Shown one piece after another: positions 49,829 to 58,307 of a DNA stretch of 64,000 bases. The translations under genes and the position numbers were made by a program. The stretch spans positions 124,001 through 188,000 of the forward strand of contig NZ_AOLP01000018.1 in NCBI RefSeq assembly GCF_000337795.1, given 5' to 3'. Source of the DNA: Haloferax denitrificans ATCC 35960. Its GTDB lineage: Archaea; Halobacteriota; Halobacteria; Halobacteriales; Haloferacaceae. Below the pieces are notes generated by a model. The model was not told where the DNA came from and ran no database searches. It worked only from the letters and a program-made list of their open reading frames with translations. Each line of letters starts with the position of its first letter. Positions within the stretch are counted from its first letter, which is position 1.

Positions 49829-51133
49829 TCAGCGCCGCCGGACGACGAGCGGCGTCTCGCCCCTCGGTTGGGTCGTCATCTCGGGCGTGATTGCTAACTC
49901 ACCGTCGCCGCCCCAGTCGAGTTCGAACTCGCGGAGGACGGTCGCGAGCACGATTTTCGCCTCCGTGAGCGCGAACGCCCGACCGAGACAGCTCCGCGGC
50001 CCGGCCCCGAAAGGCAGGTAGGCGTAGGCGGGTCGGTCGCTGTTCTCGTCCCACCGCTCGGGGCGGAACGCGAGCGGGTCGTCGTACCACCGCTCGTCGC
50101 GGTGGATGCGGATGATAGAGAGGTGGATGTCCGTGCCCGCCGGGATGACTCGGTCGCCGGTCGGAAACGGCTTCGCCGTCTCCCGCGGGAGCGTGTGGAC
50201 CGGCGGATAGAGCCGTATCGTCTCCCTGATGACGCGTTCGAGCACCGGGAGGTCTCGGGTCGCGTCGGCGGTCACGGGGCCGTCGCCGACGACGCGGTCG
50301 ACCTCGTCGGCGGCGCGCTCGCGGGCGTCGGGGTGGGTCGCGAGCAGGTACAGCGCGTAGGTGAGCGCGAGCGCGGTCGTCTCGTGGCCGGCGAAAATCA
50401 TGCCCACGAGCTGGTTCTCCAGCGACTCGACGGTCGCCGGGTAGTCTGCGTCGCTCCCGAGCGCGTCGGCGAGGCGGCGCGTGAGGCTCTCCTCGTCGGC
50501 GGTCTCGACCAGTTGTCGGACCTCCTCGCGGAGGACGCGGTCGGCCCGGTCGAACCGGCATCGGCTCGGCGTCGGCACCCACGACGGCAACACCCACGAC
50601 GCGGGCGCGAAGCGGCCGTTGAGACCGTCGGCGGCCGACCGAATCCGCTCGTCGCCGTCGCGGTCGAGTTCCCGGCCGAGGATGGTGGCGAAGATGATGT
50701 CCAAGGTGACCGCCTTCATCTCGGCTTCGAGCGACAGCGTCCCCGAGTCGGGCCACGTCCGCAGGCGGCGCTCGACCTGTCGGCGCATCACGGACGCGTA
50801 GTCGTCGACCCGCTCCCAGCGGAAGAAGGGCTCTAGCTCGTCGCGCTGTCGCCGCCACTCGTCTCCTTCGGCGGCGATGACGGCGTCGCCGAAGGCGGCC
50901 TCGAACTCGCCGCCCTTGACGATTGAATCGCGGTCGGTCACGAACGCCCGCTCGAAGTGGTCGGGGTGGGCGAGGACGTACAGGTCGTCCATCCCCACCA
51001 CGTCGAGTCCGACCGCGTCCTCGACGCCGTGGTCCGCGAGGAGGTCGGCGACGAAGCCGAACGGGTCGGCCGCGAAGCCCACTGTGTGGCCCACGAACGG
51101 GAGGCCGCTCGGTGTCGGTGGCGGTGAAGTCAC
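49829..51133 (-). CDS. Cytochrome P450
   Basis: This 434-residue heme monooxygenase shows the P450 hallmarks. The I-helix is FAGHETTALALTYALYLLA (A/G-G-x-E/D-T-T), the K-helix is VIRETIRLYPPVHTL (ExxR), PERWDE follows, and the heme-Cys loop is PFGAGPRSCLGRAFALTEAK with Cys near residue 380. The start is GTG 51133 (TSPPPTPSGLPFVGHTVGFA). The protein has no N-terminal membrane anchor, so it is soluble. It resembles the haloarchaeal CYP174-type enzymes by overall pattern. A TATA-like GTATTTTATC is about 23-30 nt upstream. Electron donors and substrate are not encoded nearby. Confidence 0.93.
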   Translation of the reverse strand: MTSPPPTPSGLPFVGHTVGFAADPFGFVADLLADHGVEDAVGLDVVGMDDLYVLAHPDHFERAFVTDRDSIVKGGEFEAAFGDAVIAAEGDEWRRQRDELEPFFRWERVDDYASVMRRQVERRLRTWPDSGTLSLEAEMKAVTLDIIFATILGRELDRDGDERIRSAADGLNGRFAPASWVLPSWVPTPSRCRFDRADRVLREEVRQLVETADEESLTRRLADALGSDADYPATVESLENQLVGMIFAGHETTALALTYALYLLATHPDARERAADEVDRVVGDGPVTADATRDLPVLERVIRETIRLYPPVHTLPRETAKPFPTGDRVIPAGTDIHLSIIRIHRDERWYDDPLAFRPERWDENSDRPAYAYLPFGAGPRSCLGRAFALTEAKIVLATVLREFELDWGGDGELAITPEMTTQPRGETPLVVRRR

Positions 51134-51155
51134 ATCCCCAGTACAGCGAACATCG

Positions 51156-51162
51156 ATAAAAT
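51156..51162 (-). promoter_or_regulatory. TATA box for the P450 gene
   Basis: Minus-strand ATTTTAT lies 23-29 nt before the GTG start at 51133, supporting that start and a leaderless mRNA. Confidence 0.5.
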
Positions 51163-51205
51163 ACTGCTTCTCATCGAACAGTTCGATTCGGCGCTCGGTC
51201 GGGCC

Positions 51206-52180
51206 TCAGAGGTCGAGTCCGCGAATCGAGACGCCGTCGCCCGCTTCGACGCGGCCGATGACGCGGCCGTCGGTCGCCTCGACCAGCGCCTCGGCGTTCG
51301 CCTCGGGGACGGCGGCGACGAAGCCGGTGCCCATGTTGAACGTCGTGTGCATCTCCTCGTCGGAGACGCCGCCGCGTTCCTGGACGAACTCGAACACCGG
51401 CTGGGGGTCGAACGCGTCGTCGACGACGTAGCGGAACTCGCCCATGCGTTCGAGGTTGGTCCAGCCGCCGCCGGTGACGTGGGCCGCGGCGTTGGTCTCG
51501 GCCGCTCGCAGGTCGTCCAGCAGGTAGGTGTAGAGTCGCGTCGGTTCGAGGAGCGCCTCGCCGACGGTGTCGTAGTCGTCGCCGTCCCACGCGTCGTCGT
51601 AGTCGCCGTCGGCCGTCGCGGCCTTGCGGGCGAGCGTGAGGCCGTTCGAGTGGATGCCCGACGACGGGAAGCCGACGAGCGCGTCGCCTTCCTCGGCCTC
51701 GCCGGGGAAGATGGCGTCTTTCCGCGACAGTCCCGCGCAGGTGCCGGCGAGGTCGAGGCCGTTGATGACCTCCGGCATGACGGCGGTTTCGCCGCCGACG
51801 AGTTCGATGTCGGCCTCCTCGGCACCCGCGGCGAGGCCCTGACCGACCTGCTCGGCGAACGTCTCGTCGGGCGCGTCGACCGCGAGGTAGTCCACGAACG
51901 CGACGGGCCGGACGCCGGCCGCGACGAGGTCGTTTGCGTTCATGGCGATGCAGTCGATGCCGACCGTCGAGTAGTCGCCGAGCGCCTCGGCGACGAGCAG
52001 TTTGGTGCCGACACCGTCCGTGGCGAGCCCGAGGTAGCGGTCGCCGATGTCGAGCAGGCCGGCGTAGTCGCCCGACCCGCCGCCGACCTGCGCGACGAGC
52101 GCCGCGGTCGCGGCCTCGCTCGCCTCGATGTCGACGCCCGCGTCGGCGTAGGTCATCCCGTCGGAGTCGTCGTTCGTCAT
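51206..52180 (-). CDS. purM: Phosphoribosylformylglycinamidine cyclo-ligase (AIR synthetase)
   Basis: PurM closes the imidazole ring in purine synthesis using ATP. The 324-residue protein has MTYADAGVDIEASEAATAAL, the nucleotide segment LGLATDGVGTKLLVAEAL, DCIAMNANDLVAAGVRPVAF (AIRS signature), LVGGETAVMPEVI, and the C-terminal HVTGGGWTNLERM and MHTTFNMGTGFVAAVP. Length is typical (about 330-345). A strong TATA box (TTTATATT) lies 23-30 nt before the ATG. It is not in a purine operon here; it stands alone upstream of the P450 gene on the same strand. Confidence 0.96.
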   Translation of the reverse strand: MTNDDSDGMTYADAGVDIEASEAATAALVAQVGGGSGDYAGLLDIGDRYLGLATDGVGTKLLVAEALGDYSTVGIDCIAMNANDLVAAGVRPVAFVDYLAVDAPDETFAEQVGQGLAAGAEEADIELVGGETAVMPEVINGLDLAGTCAGLSRKDAIFPGEAEEGDALVGFPSSGIHSNGLTLARKAATADGDYDDAWDGDDYDTVGEALLEPTRLYTYLLDDLRAAETNAAAHVTGGGWTNLERMGEFRYVVDDAFDPQPVFEFVQERGGVSDEEMHTTFNMGTGFVAAVPEANAEALVEATDGRVIGRVEAGDGVSIRGLDL

Positions 52181-52202
52181 GTTCGTGTACGAGATAGGCC
52201 GA

Positions 52203-52210
52203 AATATAAA
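52203..52210 (-). promoter_or_regulatory. TATA box for purM
   Basis: Minus-strand TTTATATT lies 23-30 nt upstream of the purM ATG at 52180. Confidence 0.6.
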
Positions 52211-52560
52211 ATCACAGGGTACGAATCATACACGTTCTCGCATAGATGAGCGTTCGCCGGCGGCCCGGCCGACGACGGAGGGACGGGACGCCGGCGTCGC
52301 CCGCGCGGTTACCCACTTCCTGCCGGCCGCGCGCGCTCCGCGACGCCGCCCGCTACGACCCTCCTAATCGTCGGCTTCCGGGGCGTTGTTATCGAATAAT
52401 CGACAACTATTGCAATATTTGCGAAAAAGCACGAGACAAGAGAATAAACTTTCTCGGACGATTTAATCGATTTGTAAAACGTTACGAAAGAAGAATGTCC
52501 CCCGTAACCCGGTCCTGAACGGTCGAAAAAGGACCCGAATTCACGGTAACGCTCGGCCCC

Positions 52561-52568
52561 TTATATTA
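52561..52568 (+). promoter_or_regulatory. TATA box for the small membrane gene 52596-52832
   Basis: TTATATTA lies 28-35 nt before the ATG at 52596, so the transcript should be leaderless or nearly so. Confidence 0.6.
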
Positions 52569-52595
52569 TGGCCCCCGTCGTATGCAGAAGTGACG

Positions 52596-52832
52596 ATGTC
52601 CGGAATACCCTCCACGAACGACTCGGTCGCGCTCGACCTCGCATCGACCCTCGGCCGCCTCGCGTACGCCCCCATCGAAACCGTCGCGTTCTGGTCGGCA
52701 GTCGCGTTGCCCCTCGCGTACCTGCCCGTCCTCAGCGGCGGTCTGAGCGCCGGCGAAATCCCCCTCTTCGCCGGGCTCATCGCCCTCCACGCCGTCGCGC
52801 TCGTCCTCGGGCGCGACCACGGCCAGCAGTAA
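52596..52832 (+). CDS. Small membrane protein, unknown
   Basis: The 78-residue protein has two hydrophobic stretches (ETVAFWSAVALPLAYLPVL and GEIPLFAGLIALHAVALVLG) after a polar leader. The ATG at 52596 sits at the expected distance from a good TATA box; a GTG two codons earlier is less likely. No family is recognised. A long repeat-bearing non-coding region follows. Confidence 0.7.
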   Translation: MSGIPSTNDSVALDLASTLGRLAYAPIETVAFWSAVALPLAYLPVLSGGLSAGEIPLFAGLIALHAVALVLGRDHGQQ

Positions 52833-53352
52833 GCGCGGTCCCCGACGCGTACGACCAAACCCGGATTCGTCTCGGTTCCCCGCCGACGTCCCCTCCACAA
52901 AGCGCGCGTCAGCATCACCCCGCGATTGCGACCCGCTCGCTGGCCGGCCCCACCTGCCAACGGCCCCTCCCGAACACCGACCTCTGCCCAACCCCAACCC
53001 CGACCTCGGCCCAACACCAACCTCAGCCCAACTCCAACCTCAGCCCAACTCCAACCTCAGCTGACCTCGGCCCAACCCCGACCTCGCGTCCCGAACTGCA
53101 CACCACGGCCGCGACCTCCCCCCGAATCCCGACCTCCACGGCGACCGGTCCCCGCCGCACTCGTGCGGTCCCCTTCTCCCTCCACTCGCCCCTGTCGCGC
53201 CCCGAGTACCGCCTGTGCATTCTGGGCCGAGCCCTCCGAACCCTCGGAGTGCTCTTTGTCCCGCGTCTCGACCGTAGCGGTCGCTCGCGACTTCGAGAAC
53301 GGGACGAACCGGAAATCGAGACTGAGGGTCGTCAGAAACTCCGCCGGTCGGG
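52833..53352. other. Repeat-bearing convergent non-coding region
   Basis: These 520 bases between a plus-strand small membrane gene and the minus-strand M50 gene hold no credible gene. Open frames on both strands are Pro/Arg/Ser-rich and show no family patterns. The C-rich tandem repeat at 52987-53086 is the main structure. The last part (53200-53350) is ordinary GC-rich spacer. Confidence 0.6.
52987..53086. repeat. Degenerate C-rich tandem repeat, 17-base unit
   Basis: Units of the form CCCAACTCCAACCTCAG occur in a row: 53010-53026 (one base different), 53027-53043 and 53044-53060 (identical). Divergent copies flank them at 52987-53009 and 53071-53086. There are no spacers, so it is not a CRISPR array. 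Confidence 0.75.
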
Positions 53353-53976
53353 TCAGAACCCGACGAACAGGAACAGGCCGACCGTGAGGAGAATCGACAG
53401 GACGAGCACGCCGGCGAACACCGGCGTGCTCCACGACTTGACCGTCTTCCCGTCGAGCGAGCCGAACGGGAGCATGTTGAACGCCGCGAGGAAGGCGTTG
53501 ATGATGAGCCCGCGCGAGCCGACGAGCTGGATGACGTCGGAGCCGACGAGGACGCCGACGACGAGCACCGGCGCGAACGCGACGAGGAGAAGCAGGTTCG
53601 TCACCGGGCCGGCGAGGGCGATGAGGCCGTGTTCGCGCTCCGTGAGCACGCCGCGATGGTAGACCGCGCCCGGCGCGGCGAAGATGAACCCGACGAGCGC
53701 GCTCATGATGGCGATGGCGAGCATGCCGTAGTCGGCGCGGAACTCGGCGACCTGATTGAACCTGACGGCGACGACCTTGTGGGCGACCTCGTGGAGGAGA
53801 AAGCCCACGCCGGCGGTCAGGAGGCTCACGACGAGCGCGAGGCCGAACGACCCGCTCGTCAGCAGTTGGATGGTTCGATTGCCGCCGCCGGCGAAGAAGA
53901 TGGCGAAGGCGAGACCGAGCGCGACCCACGCGACGAGCAGGTCGCGGAGTTCGCGCGAGGAAAACGAGACGTTCAC
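53353..53976 (-). CDS. M50 site-2-protease-family membrane metalloprotease
   Basis: The 207-residue polytopic protein has the zinc motif LLHEVAHKVVAVRFN (HExxH, about residues 60-68) inside a membrane segment and the third-ligand motif NMLPFGSLDGKTV (N-x-x-P-x-x-x-LDG, about 163-175). This is the core of site-2 proteases, which cut transmembrane substrates. It is a minimal form without PDZ or CBS domains. The start is GTG 53976 (NVSFSSRELRDLLVAW). It overlaps the TraB stop by four bases (GTGA), so it is translated together with TraB. Substrate unknown. Confidence 0.87.
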   Translation of the reverse strand: MNVSFSSRELRDLLVAWVALGLAFAIFFAGGGNRTIQLLTSGSFGLALVVSLLTAGVGFLLHEVAHKVVAVRFNQVAEFRADYGMLAIAIMSALVGFIFAAPGAVYHRGVLTEREHGLIALAGPVTNLLLLVAFAPVLVVGVLVGSDVIQLVGSRGLIINAFLAAFNMLPFGSLDGKTVKSWSTPVFAGVLVLSILLTVGLFLFVGF

Positions 53977-55652
53977 GTCAGGGACCTCCAGATGAGGTCG
54001 GCGCTGTTGCGCGCGCCCTCCAGCATCAGGTTCGTCACGCCCGCGACGCCGCCGAGGTCGGAGGCGATGACGGGGATGACGTAGGTGACAAAGAGGAAGC
54101 TCGCGATGATGCTCCCGATGTTCGTCATTGCGACGACCATGATGAGCTTGAACAGCGGCACGTCGAGCATCTGGCCGACGAGTTCGACGATGGGCGTCTC
54201 CTCGTCGGAGAGGAGTTCGTTCAGTTTGCCGATATCGCCGACGTTGACGGGCGTGTGGCGGAGTTCGACGTAGCCGGTGAACCAGCCGGGCGCGAGAAGC
54301 GGGTTGATGGAGGTCATCCACGCGACGAGGCCGCCGACGGCGGCGGAGGTCCACCGCGCGCCGGCGACCTTGGCGAGCGCGGCGGCGAACACGCCGTTGA
54401 TGAGGAACCACGCGCCGAAGATGGTCAGGAGTCGTTCGTTGCCGACGCCGGCCATCGCGAGGAGGACGAAGAAGGCGACGAACACCGCGGTGACGCCGAA
54501 GCCGAGTAGTTTCCCCCACGGGAAGCCGTCCTTTTCGGCGACGCCGACGAGCGACTCCATCGGCGGGAGCGTCTCGGGGTGTTCGAGGTAGCGCTCGATG
54601 CCCTCGCGGTGGCCCGCGCCGACGACGGCGACGACGTGGCGGCCGGACTGCCGGAGCGCGACGAGCTGGTGGGCGATGTAGGCGTCGCGCTCGTCGATGA
54701 GCGCCTCCGCGCCGCCGGGGCTGAACCGGCGGAACTCCTCCATCATCGCCGAGACCACGTCGCCGTCGGTCAGCTCGGCCATGTCGAACTCCTCGTAGTC
54801 GGCGTCGCCCTCGACGGGCGCGAACAGGCCGAAGGCGTTCAGGACCGCGCCGACGGTGACGCCCACGACGACGCCCGCGAGGACGCCGATGACGAGACTG
54901 CCGACGATGGCGACGCCGAGGCTCCCGAGGACTCCCGAGACGAGGCCGGTGCCGAGTCCGAGGCCGAAGCCGGCGACGATACCGATTGCCGCGCCGCCGC
55001 CGAGGCCGGCGAGCACCGCGTCGTCGCCGTCGAGGGAGAACGAGGCGATAGTGTAGAGCAGGTACGCGGCCGCGCCCCCGAGGACCGCGGCGGTGGCGGT
55101 GCGCGTCAACAGGAGGTCGGTGACGCCGACCGCGCCCCCGAACAGGCCGACGAGCGGCCCGAGGACGACGCCGACGGCGATGCCGAACACCGCGCCGATG
55201 CCGCGGGCGTCGGCGACCCCGAACAGGAGGTCGCCGGCCATGCGCATCTTTTCGAGCGTGCCCATCCGCCGCCAGAAGCGCTGGATGGTCACCTGGATGT
55301 CGCGGTCGACGAGCGCCACGTCGAGGCCTTCCTCTTCGGCGGTCTCGACCGCCGCGAGCATGTCCGCGCCGGGTTTCACGTCGAACTTGTCGCCCATCCG
55401 CGACTGGACGTACGAGAGCATCCAGTAGGCGATAAACTGGAAGACGGTGTTGCCGCGAAGCAGGTCGCGCGCTTCGATGTCGTCGGGCGTTCCGCCCTTC
55501 AGCTGTCGGTAGCGCCCCTCGTCGAGTTCGACCGCGACGACGTCGGGACGCTCCTCTCTGACGGTCTCTTCGACCTCTCTGACGCTGTCGGCCGAGACGT
55601 GGGCCGTGCCGACGACGCGGACGTGACCCTCGCCGGGCGACGAATCGTTCAT
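53973..55652 (-). CDS. TraB-family membrane protein (TIKI/GumN-like)
   Basis: The 559-residue protein has an N-terminal TraB/PrgY domain: GHVRVVGTAHVSADSVREVE (GTAH motif), RPDVVAVELDEGRYRQLKG, FQFIAYWMLSYVQSRMG and LVDRDIQVTIQRFWR. A Gly-rich hydrophobic block (about residues 175-290) follows. The second TraB motif, RHVVAVVGAGHREGIERYL (GAGH), lies near residues 350-370, and more membrane helices run to the C-terminus. TraB relatives include PrgY, which limits peptide pheromones, and eukaryotic TIKI metalloproteases. Here it is coupled to an M50 protease by a GTGA overlap. ATG 55652 starts NDSSPGEGHVRV. It diverges from the glycerate kinase gene. Confidence 0.9.
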   Translation of the reverse strand: MNDSSPGEGHVRVVGTAHVSADSVREVEETVREERPDVVAVELDEGRYRQLKGGTPDDIEARDLLRGNTVFQFIAYWMLSYVQSRMGDKFDVKPGADMLAAVETAEEEGLDVALVDRDIQVTIQRFWRRMGTLEKMRMAGDLLFGVADARGIGAVFGIAVGVVLGPLVGLFGGAVGVTDLLLTRTATAAVLGGAAAYLLYTIASFSLDGDDAVLAGLGGGAAIGIVAGFGLGLGTGLVSGVLGSLGVAIVGSLVIGVLAGVVVGVTVGAVLNAFGLFAPVEGDADYEEFDMAELTDGDVVSAMMEEFRRFSPGGAEALIDERDAYIAHQLVALRQSGRHVVAVVGAGHREGIERYLEHPETLPPMESLVGVAEKDGFPWGKLLGFGVTAVFVAFFVLLAMAGVGNERLLTIFGAWFLINGVFAAALAKVAGARWTSAAVGGLVAWMTSINPLLAPGWFTGYVELRHTPVNVGDIGKLNELLSDEETPIVELVGQMLDVPLFKLIMVVAMTNIGSIIASFLFVTYVIPVIASDLGGVAGVTNLMLEGARNSADLIWRSLT

Positions 55653-55705
55653 CGCCGGGTTTACCGCCCCACGGTTTTTATCCGTGTCGGCATCCCCCAC
55701 GAACT

Positions 55706-57034
55706 ATGCAGGAGTTCGACGCTCGAACCCCGACGCCCGCCCACGAGACGGCCATCGACTGCCTCCGCGCCGGCGTCGAGGCCGTGCTCCCCGACCGCGT
55801 CGTCCGCGAGTCGGTGTCGCTCGACGGCGACACGCTGACCGTCGCGGACGCCACGTACGACCTGACCGCCTACGACCGCATCCTCGTCGTCGGCGGGGGC
55901 AAGGCCGGCGACGGCGTCGCCGACGCCCTCGAAGCCGTCCTCGGCGACCGCATCGACGGCGGCGTCGTGGTGACGCCCGACCCGACGCCGAGCCCCGACG
56001 GGCGCATCGAGCGACTCCCCGGCGACCACCCGGTCCCCTCCGCGCGCGGCGTCGAGAGCACCCGGCGACTCGCTGACCTCCTCTCGGACCTCGACGACCG
56101 GACGCTCGTCCTCGCCGCCGTCACGGGCGGCGCGAGCGCGGTCCTCCCGGCTCCCGCCGAGGGCGTCTCGCTCGCCGAGTTACAGGAGACGACCGACAGA
56201 CTGCTCGAAAGCGGCGCGGAGATTCACGACCTCAACGCGGTCAGAAAGCACGTCTCGACGCTGAAAGGCGGCGGCCTCGCGCGGCTCGCCGCGCCCGCGA
56301 CGGTCGTCGGCCTCGTCCTCTCGGACGTGGTCGGAAACGACCTCGGCGTCATCGCCTCCGGCCCGACCGCGCCCGACGAGACGACCTACGACGACGCCCT
56401 CGACGTGCTGGACCGCTTCGACCTCGACGTGCCGAAGTCGGTCCGCACGCGCCTCGCCCGCGGCTCGGCCGGCGACATCCCGGAGACGCCGAAGCCCGGC
56501 GACCCGGTGTTCGACCGGGTGACGAACCACGTCCTCGCGGACACCTTCACCGCGCTCGACGCCGCCCGCGAGGTGGCCGACGAACGCGGCTACGACCCGC
56601 TCATCCTCTCCTCTCGCGTGCGCGGCGAGGCGCGCGAGGCCGCGAAGACCCACGTCGCCGTCGCGGAGGAGTCACTCGCGACCGGAAACCCGATTGCCGC
56701 GCCCGCCGTGGTCCTCTCGGGCGGCGAGTGCACCGTGACGGTCCGCGGCGACGGCGACGGCGGGCCGAACCTCGAATTCTGCCTCGCGGCCGCCGCGGAA
56801 CTCCCCGACGAGACCGTCCTCGCCAGCATCGACAGCGACGGGAAAGACGGCGGGACCGAGGTCGCGGGCGCGGTCGTGGACTCCTCGTCGGTCGACGCCG
56901 GCGACGCCCGCGCCGCGCTGGCGAGAAACGACGCGCTCCCGGTGCTCCGGGACGCCGGCGCGCTCGTCGAGTCCGGCGCGACGGGGACGAACGTCAACGA
57001 CCTGCGCGTCCTCGTGGTCGGCGAGGCCGTCTGA
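55706..57034 (+). CDS. Glycerate 2-kinase, MOFRL/DUF4147 family
   Basis: The 442-residue enzyme is of the class II glycerate kinase (GckA/TtuD/MOFRL) family, which phosphorylates D-glycerate to 2-phosphoglycerate. Motifs are DRILVVGGGKAGDGVADALE, PGDHPVPSARGVESTRRL, VTGGASAVLPAP, NAVRKHVSTLKGGGLARL, LVLSDVVGNDLGVIASGPT, VVLSGGECTVTV and the C-terminal SIDSDGKDGGTEVAGAVVD (MOFRL domain). In haloarchaea it belongs to glycerate/sugar breakdown. The regulator that follows it after 64 bases on the same strand is not obviously linked. Confidence 0.9.
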   Translation: MQEFDARTPTPAHETAIDCLRAGVEAVLPDRVVRESVSLDGDTLTVADATYDLTAYDRILVVGGGKAGDGVADALEAVLGDRIDGGVVVTPDPTPSPDGRIERLPGDHPVPSARGVESTRRLADLLSDLDDRTLVLAAVTGGASAVLPAPAEGVSLAELQETTDRLLESGAEIHDLNAVRKHVSTLKGGGLARLAAPATVVGLVLSDVVGNDLGVIASGPTAPDETTYDDALDVLDRFDLDVPKSVRTRLARGSAGDIPETPKPGDPVFDRVTNHVLADTFTALDAAREVADERGYDPLILSSRVRGEAREAAKTHVAVAEESLATGNPIAAPAVVLSGGECTVTVRGDGDGGPNLEFCLAAAAELPDETVLASIDSDGKDGGTEVAGAVVDSSSVDAGDARAALARNDALPVLRDAGALVESGATGTNVNDLRVLVVGEAV

Positions 57035-57098
57035 GCGCCGGCGATTTTTCGGCTGGTGGGACAACAAGTTTGTATCCTCCGGCGGAGTACTCCACGCC

Positions 57099-57719
57099 AT
57101 GGCCGGTTTATTGCCCTCCACTCCCGACACCTCCGCCGCGGACGAGTCCTCGCCGCGGGTCATCGGACTCGAAGACGACGAGGCGTCGGACCTCCTGTCG
57201 GCGCTCTCGTCTGGGACGGCCCGCCGCGTGCTCGCCGCGCTCCACGAAAAGCCGACGAACGCCGCGGAACTCGCCGAGCGCGTCGACACGTCGCTCCAGA
57301 ACGTCCAGTACCACCTCCGAAAGCTCGACGACGCGGGTCTCGTCGAGGTGGTCGACACCGTCTACTCCGAGAAGGGCCGCGAGATGAAGGTGTACGCGCC
57401 CGCCGACAGGCCGCTCGTCGTCGTCGCGGCCGGCGAGGAGACGCGGACGGGCCTCGCGTCCATGCTGACGAGCCTGCTCGGGGGCGTCGCCGTGTTGGCC
57501 CTGCTGTCGGCGCTCGTCCAGTGGGTCGCCACGCGCGGGCTCGGCGTCCTCGGCGGGGCCGGCGGTGCCGCGGAGTCCGCCGACGCGACGGCAGTCTCGA
57601 CGATGGCCGCGGAGGCCGCGCCCGCGGCGGCGCAGGGAATCCCGCCGGGACTGGCCTTCTTCGCCGGCGGCCTCGTCATCCTGCTCGTCATCGCGGCCGT
57701 CCAGTTCGCCCGACGGTGA
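57099..57719 (+). CDS. Membrane-anchored winged-helix regulator (ArsR-like)
   Basis: The 206-residue protein starts with a short acidic leader. An ArsR-like winged helix follows: ASDLLSALSSGTARRVLAALHEKPTNAAELAERVDTSLQNVQYHLRKLDDAGLVEVVDTVYSEKGREMKVYAP (about residues 25-100). Two C-terminal hydrophobic helices come next (about 112-138 and 182-203). The recognition helix is SLQNVQYHLRKL. Its helices would hold the DNA-binding domain at the membrane, with the loop between them possibly outside. This one-component membrane layout is recurrent in haloarchaea; the signal and targets are unknown. The BFN gene follows after 84 bases. Confidence 0.88.
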   Translation: MAGLLPSTPDTSAADESSPRVIGLEDDEASDLLSALSSGTARRVLAALHEKPTNAAELAERVDTSLQNVQYHLRKLDDAGLVEVVDTVYSEKGREMKVYAPADRPLVVVAAGEETRTGLASMLTSLLGGVAVLALLSALVQWVATRGLGVLGGAGGAAESADATAVSTMAAEAAPAAAQGIPPGLAFFAGGLVILLVIAAVQFARR

Positions 57720-57803
57720 GGCCCTGCGGGAGCGGTCGACGGCGACCGGGTCGGCGACTCGCGCTGGGGTAACTATTCGTACTCCGCCCAACTACAGCAT
57801 AGC

Positions 57804-58247
57804 ATGAAACACCGTGCCGTGGTCCGCGGTATCGGAGTCGGCGTCGGCGAAGACGGCTCGAACGTGCCGGCGGTCGTCCTCGAAGCGCGCGACGAGTTCC
57901 TCCCCATCGTCATCACGTCGGACCAGGCTCAGGCCATCCAACTCGGTCTCTCCGGCGAGCAGTTCGAGCGCCCGCTGACCCACGACCTCCTGGTCGAGAT
58001 GGTGACGGAGTTCGGCGGGGCAATCGACAGCATCCGCATCGACGACCTCTCGAACGGCACGTTCCTCGCCAAGGTCGACGCCGAGCGCTACCACGACGGC
58101 GAGGCGCGGTCGGTCGTCTTCGACGCGCGCCCGAGCGACGCCATCGCCCTCGCCATCCGCGTGGACTGCCCGATTCTCGTCTCCGACGCGGTGCTCGACG
58201 CCGCCGGCCAGTCGCCCGAGGCGTTCGACGCCGACTTCGACGAGTGA
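57804..58247 (+). CDS. Bifunctional nuclease (BFN/DUF151) domain protein
   Basis: The 147-residue protein is a single BFN (DUF151) domain: NVPAVVLEARDEFLPIVITSDQAQAIQLGLSGEQFERPLTHDLLVEMV, then DDLSNGTFLAKVDAERYHDGEARSVVFDARPSDAIALAIRVDCPILVSDAVLD. The fold includes RNase/DNase-active plant proteins, but microbial members are mostly uncharacterised, so nuclease activity is not assured. The conserved DARPSDAIALA motif is intact. Length is normal for the domain. Confidence 0.88.
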   Translation: MKHRAVVRGIGVGVGEDGSNVPAVVLEARDEFLPIVITSDQAQAIQLGLSGEQFERPLTHDLLVEMVTEFGGAIDSIRIDDLSNGTFLAKVDAERYHDGEARSVVFDARPSDAIALAIRVDCPILVSDAVLDAAGQSPEAFDADFDE

Positions 58248-58307
58248 ACGCGGGGCGTCGCCGCCGCGCCCCACGATTTCAAGCCCCCTCAGCGTGACCC
58301 TGCTCGC

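Larger units (their letters stand above)
52181..52595. other. Non-coding divergent spacer with an AT-rich island
   Basis: No gene is seen in these 415 bases between purM and the small membrane gene. Both flanking promoters lie here. 52388-52500 is strikingly AT-rich for this chromosome and holds the short inverted repeat GCAA-TAT-TTGC at 52412-52422. A basic open frame across it (52246-52518) is rejected. Confidence 0.55.

Noticed and set aside
52246-52518. Basic 90-residue open frame across the AT-rich island
   Set aside because: Its composition changes abruptly in the middle, it has no promoter at its start, and the product matches nothing.
52987-53086. Possible CRISPR array
   Set aside because: The repeats are contiguous 17-base units with no unique spacers, and no cas genes are nearby.
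52568-53662. 364-residue open frame through the repeat region
   Set aside because: It is Pro/Arg/Thr-rich, runs through the tandem repeat and overlaps the well-supported M50 gene in antisense.
54579-55838. 419-residue open frame opposite the TraB gene
   Set aside because: Asp/Glu/Arg-rich shadow of the real TraB gene without homology signs.
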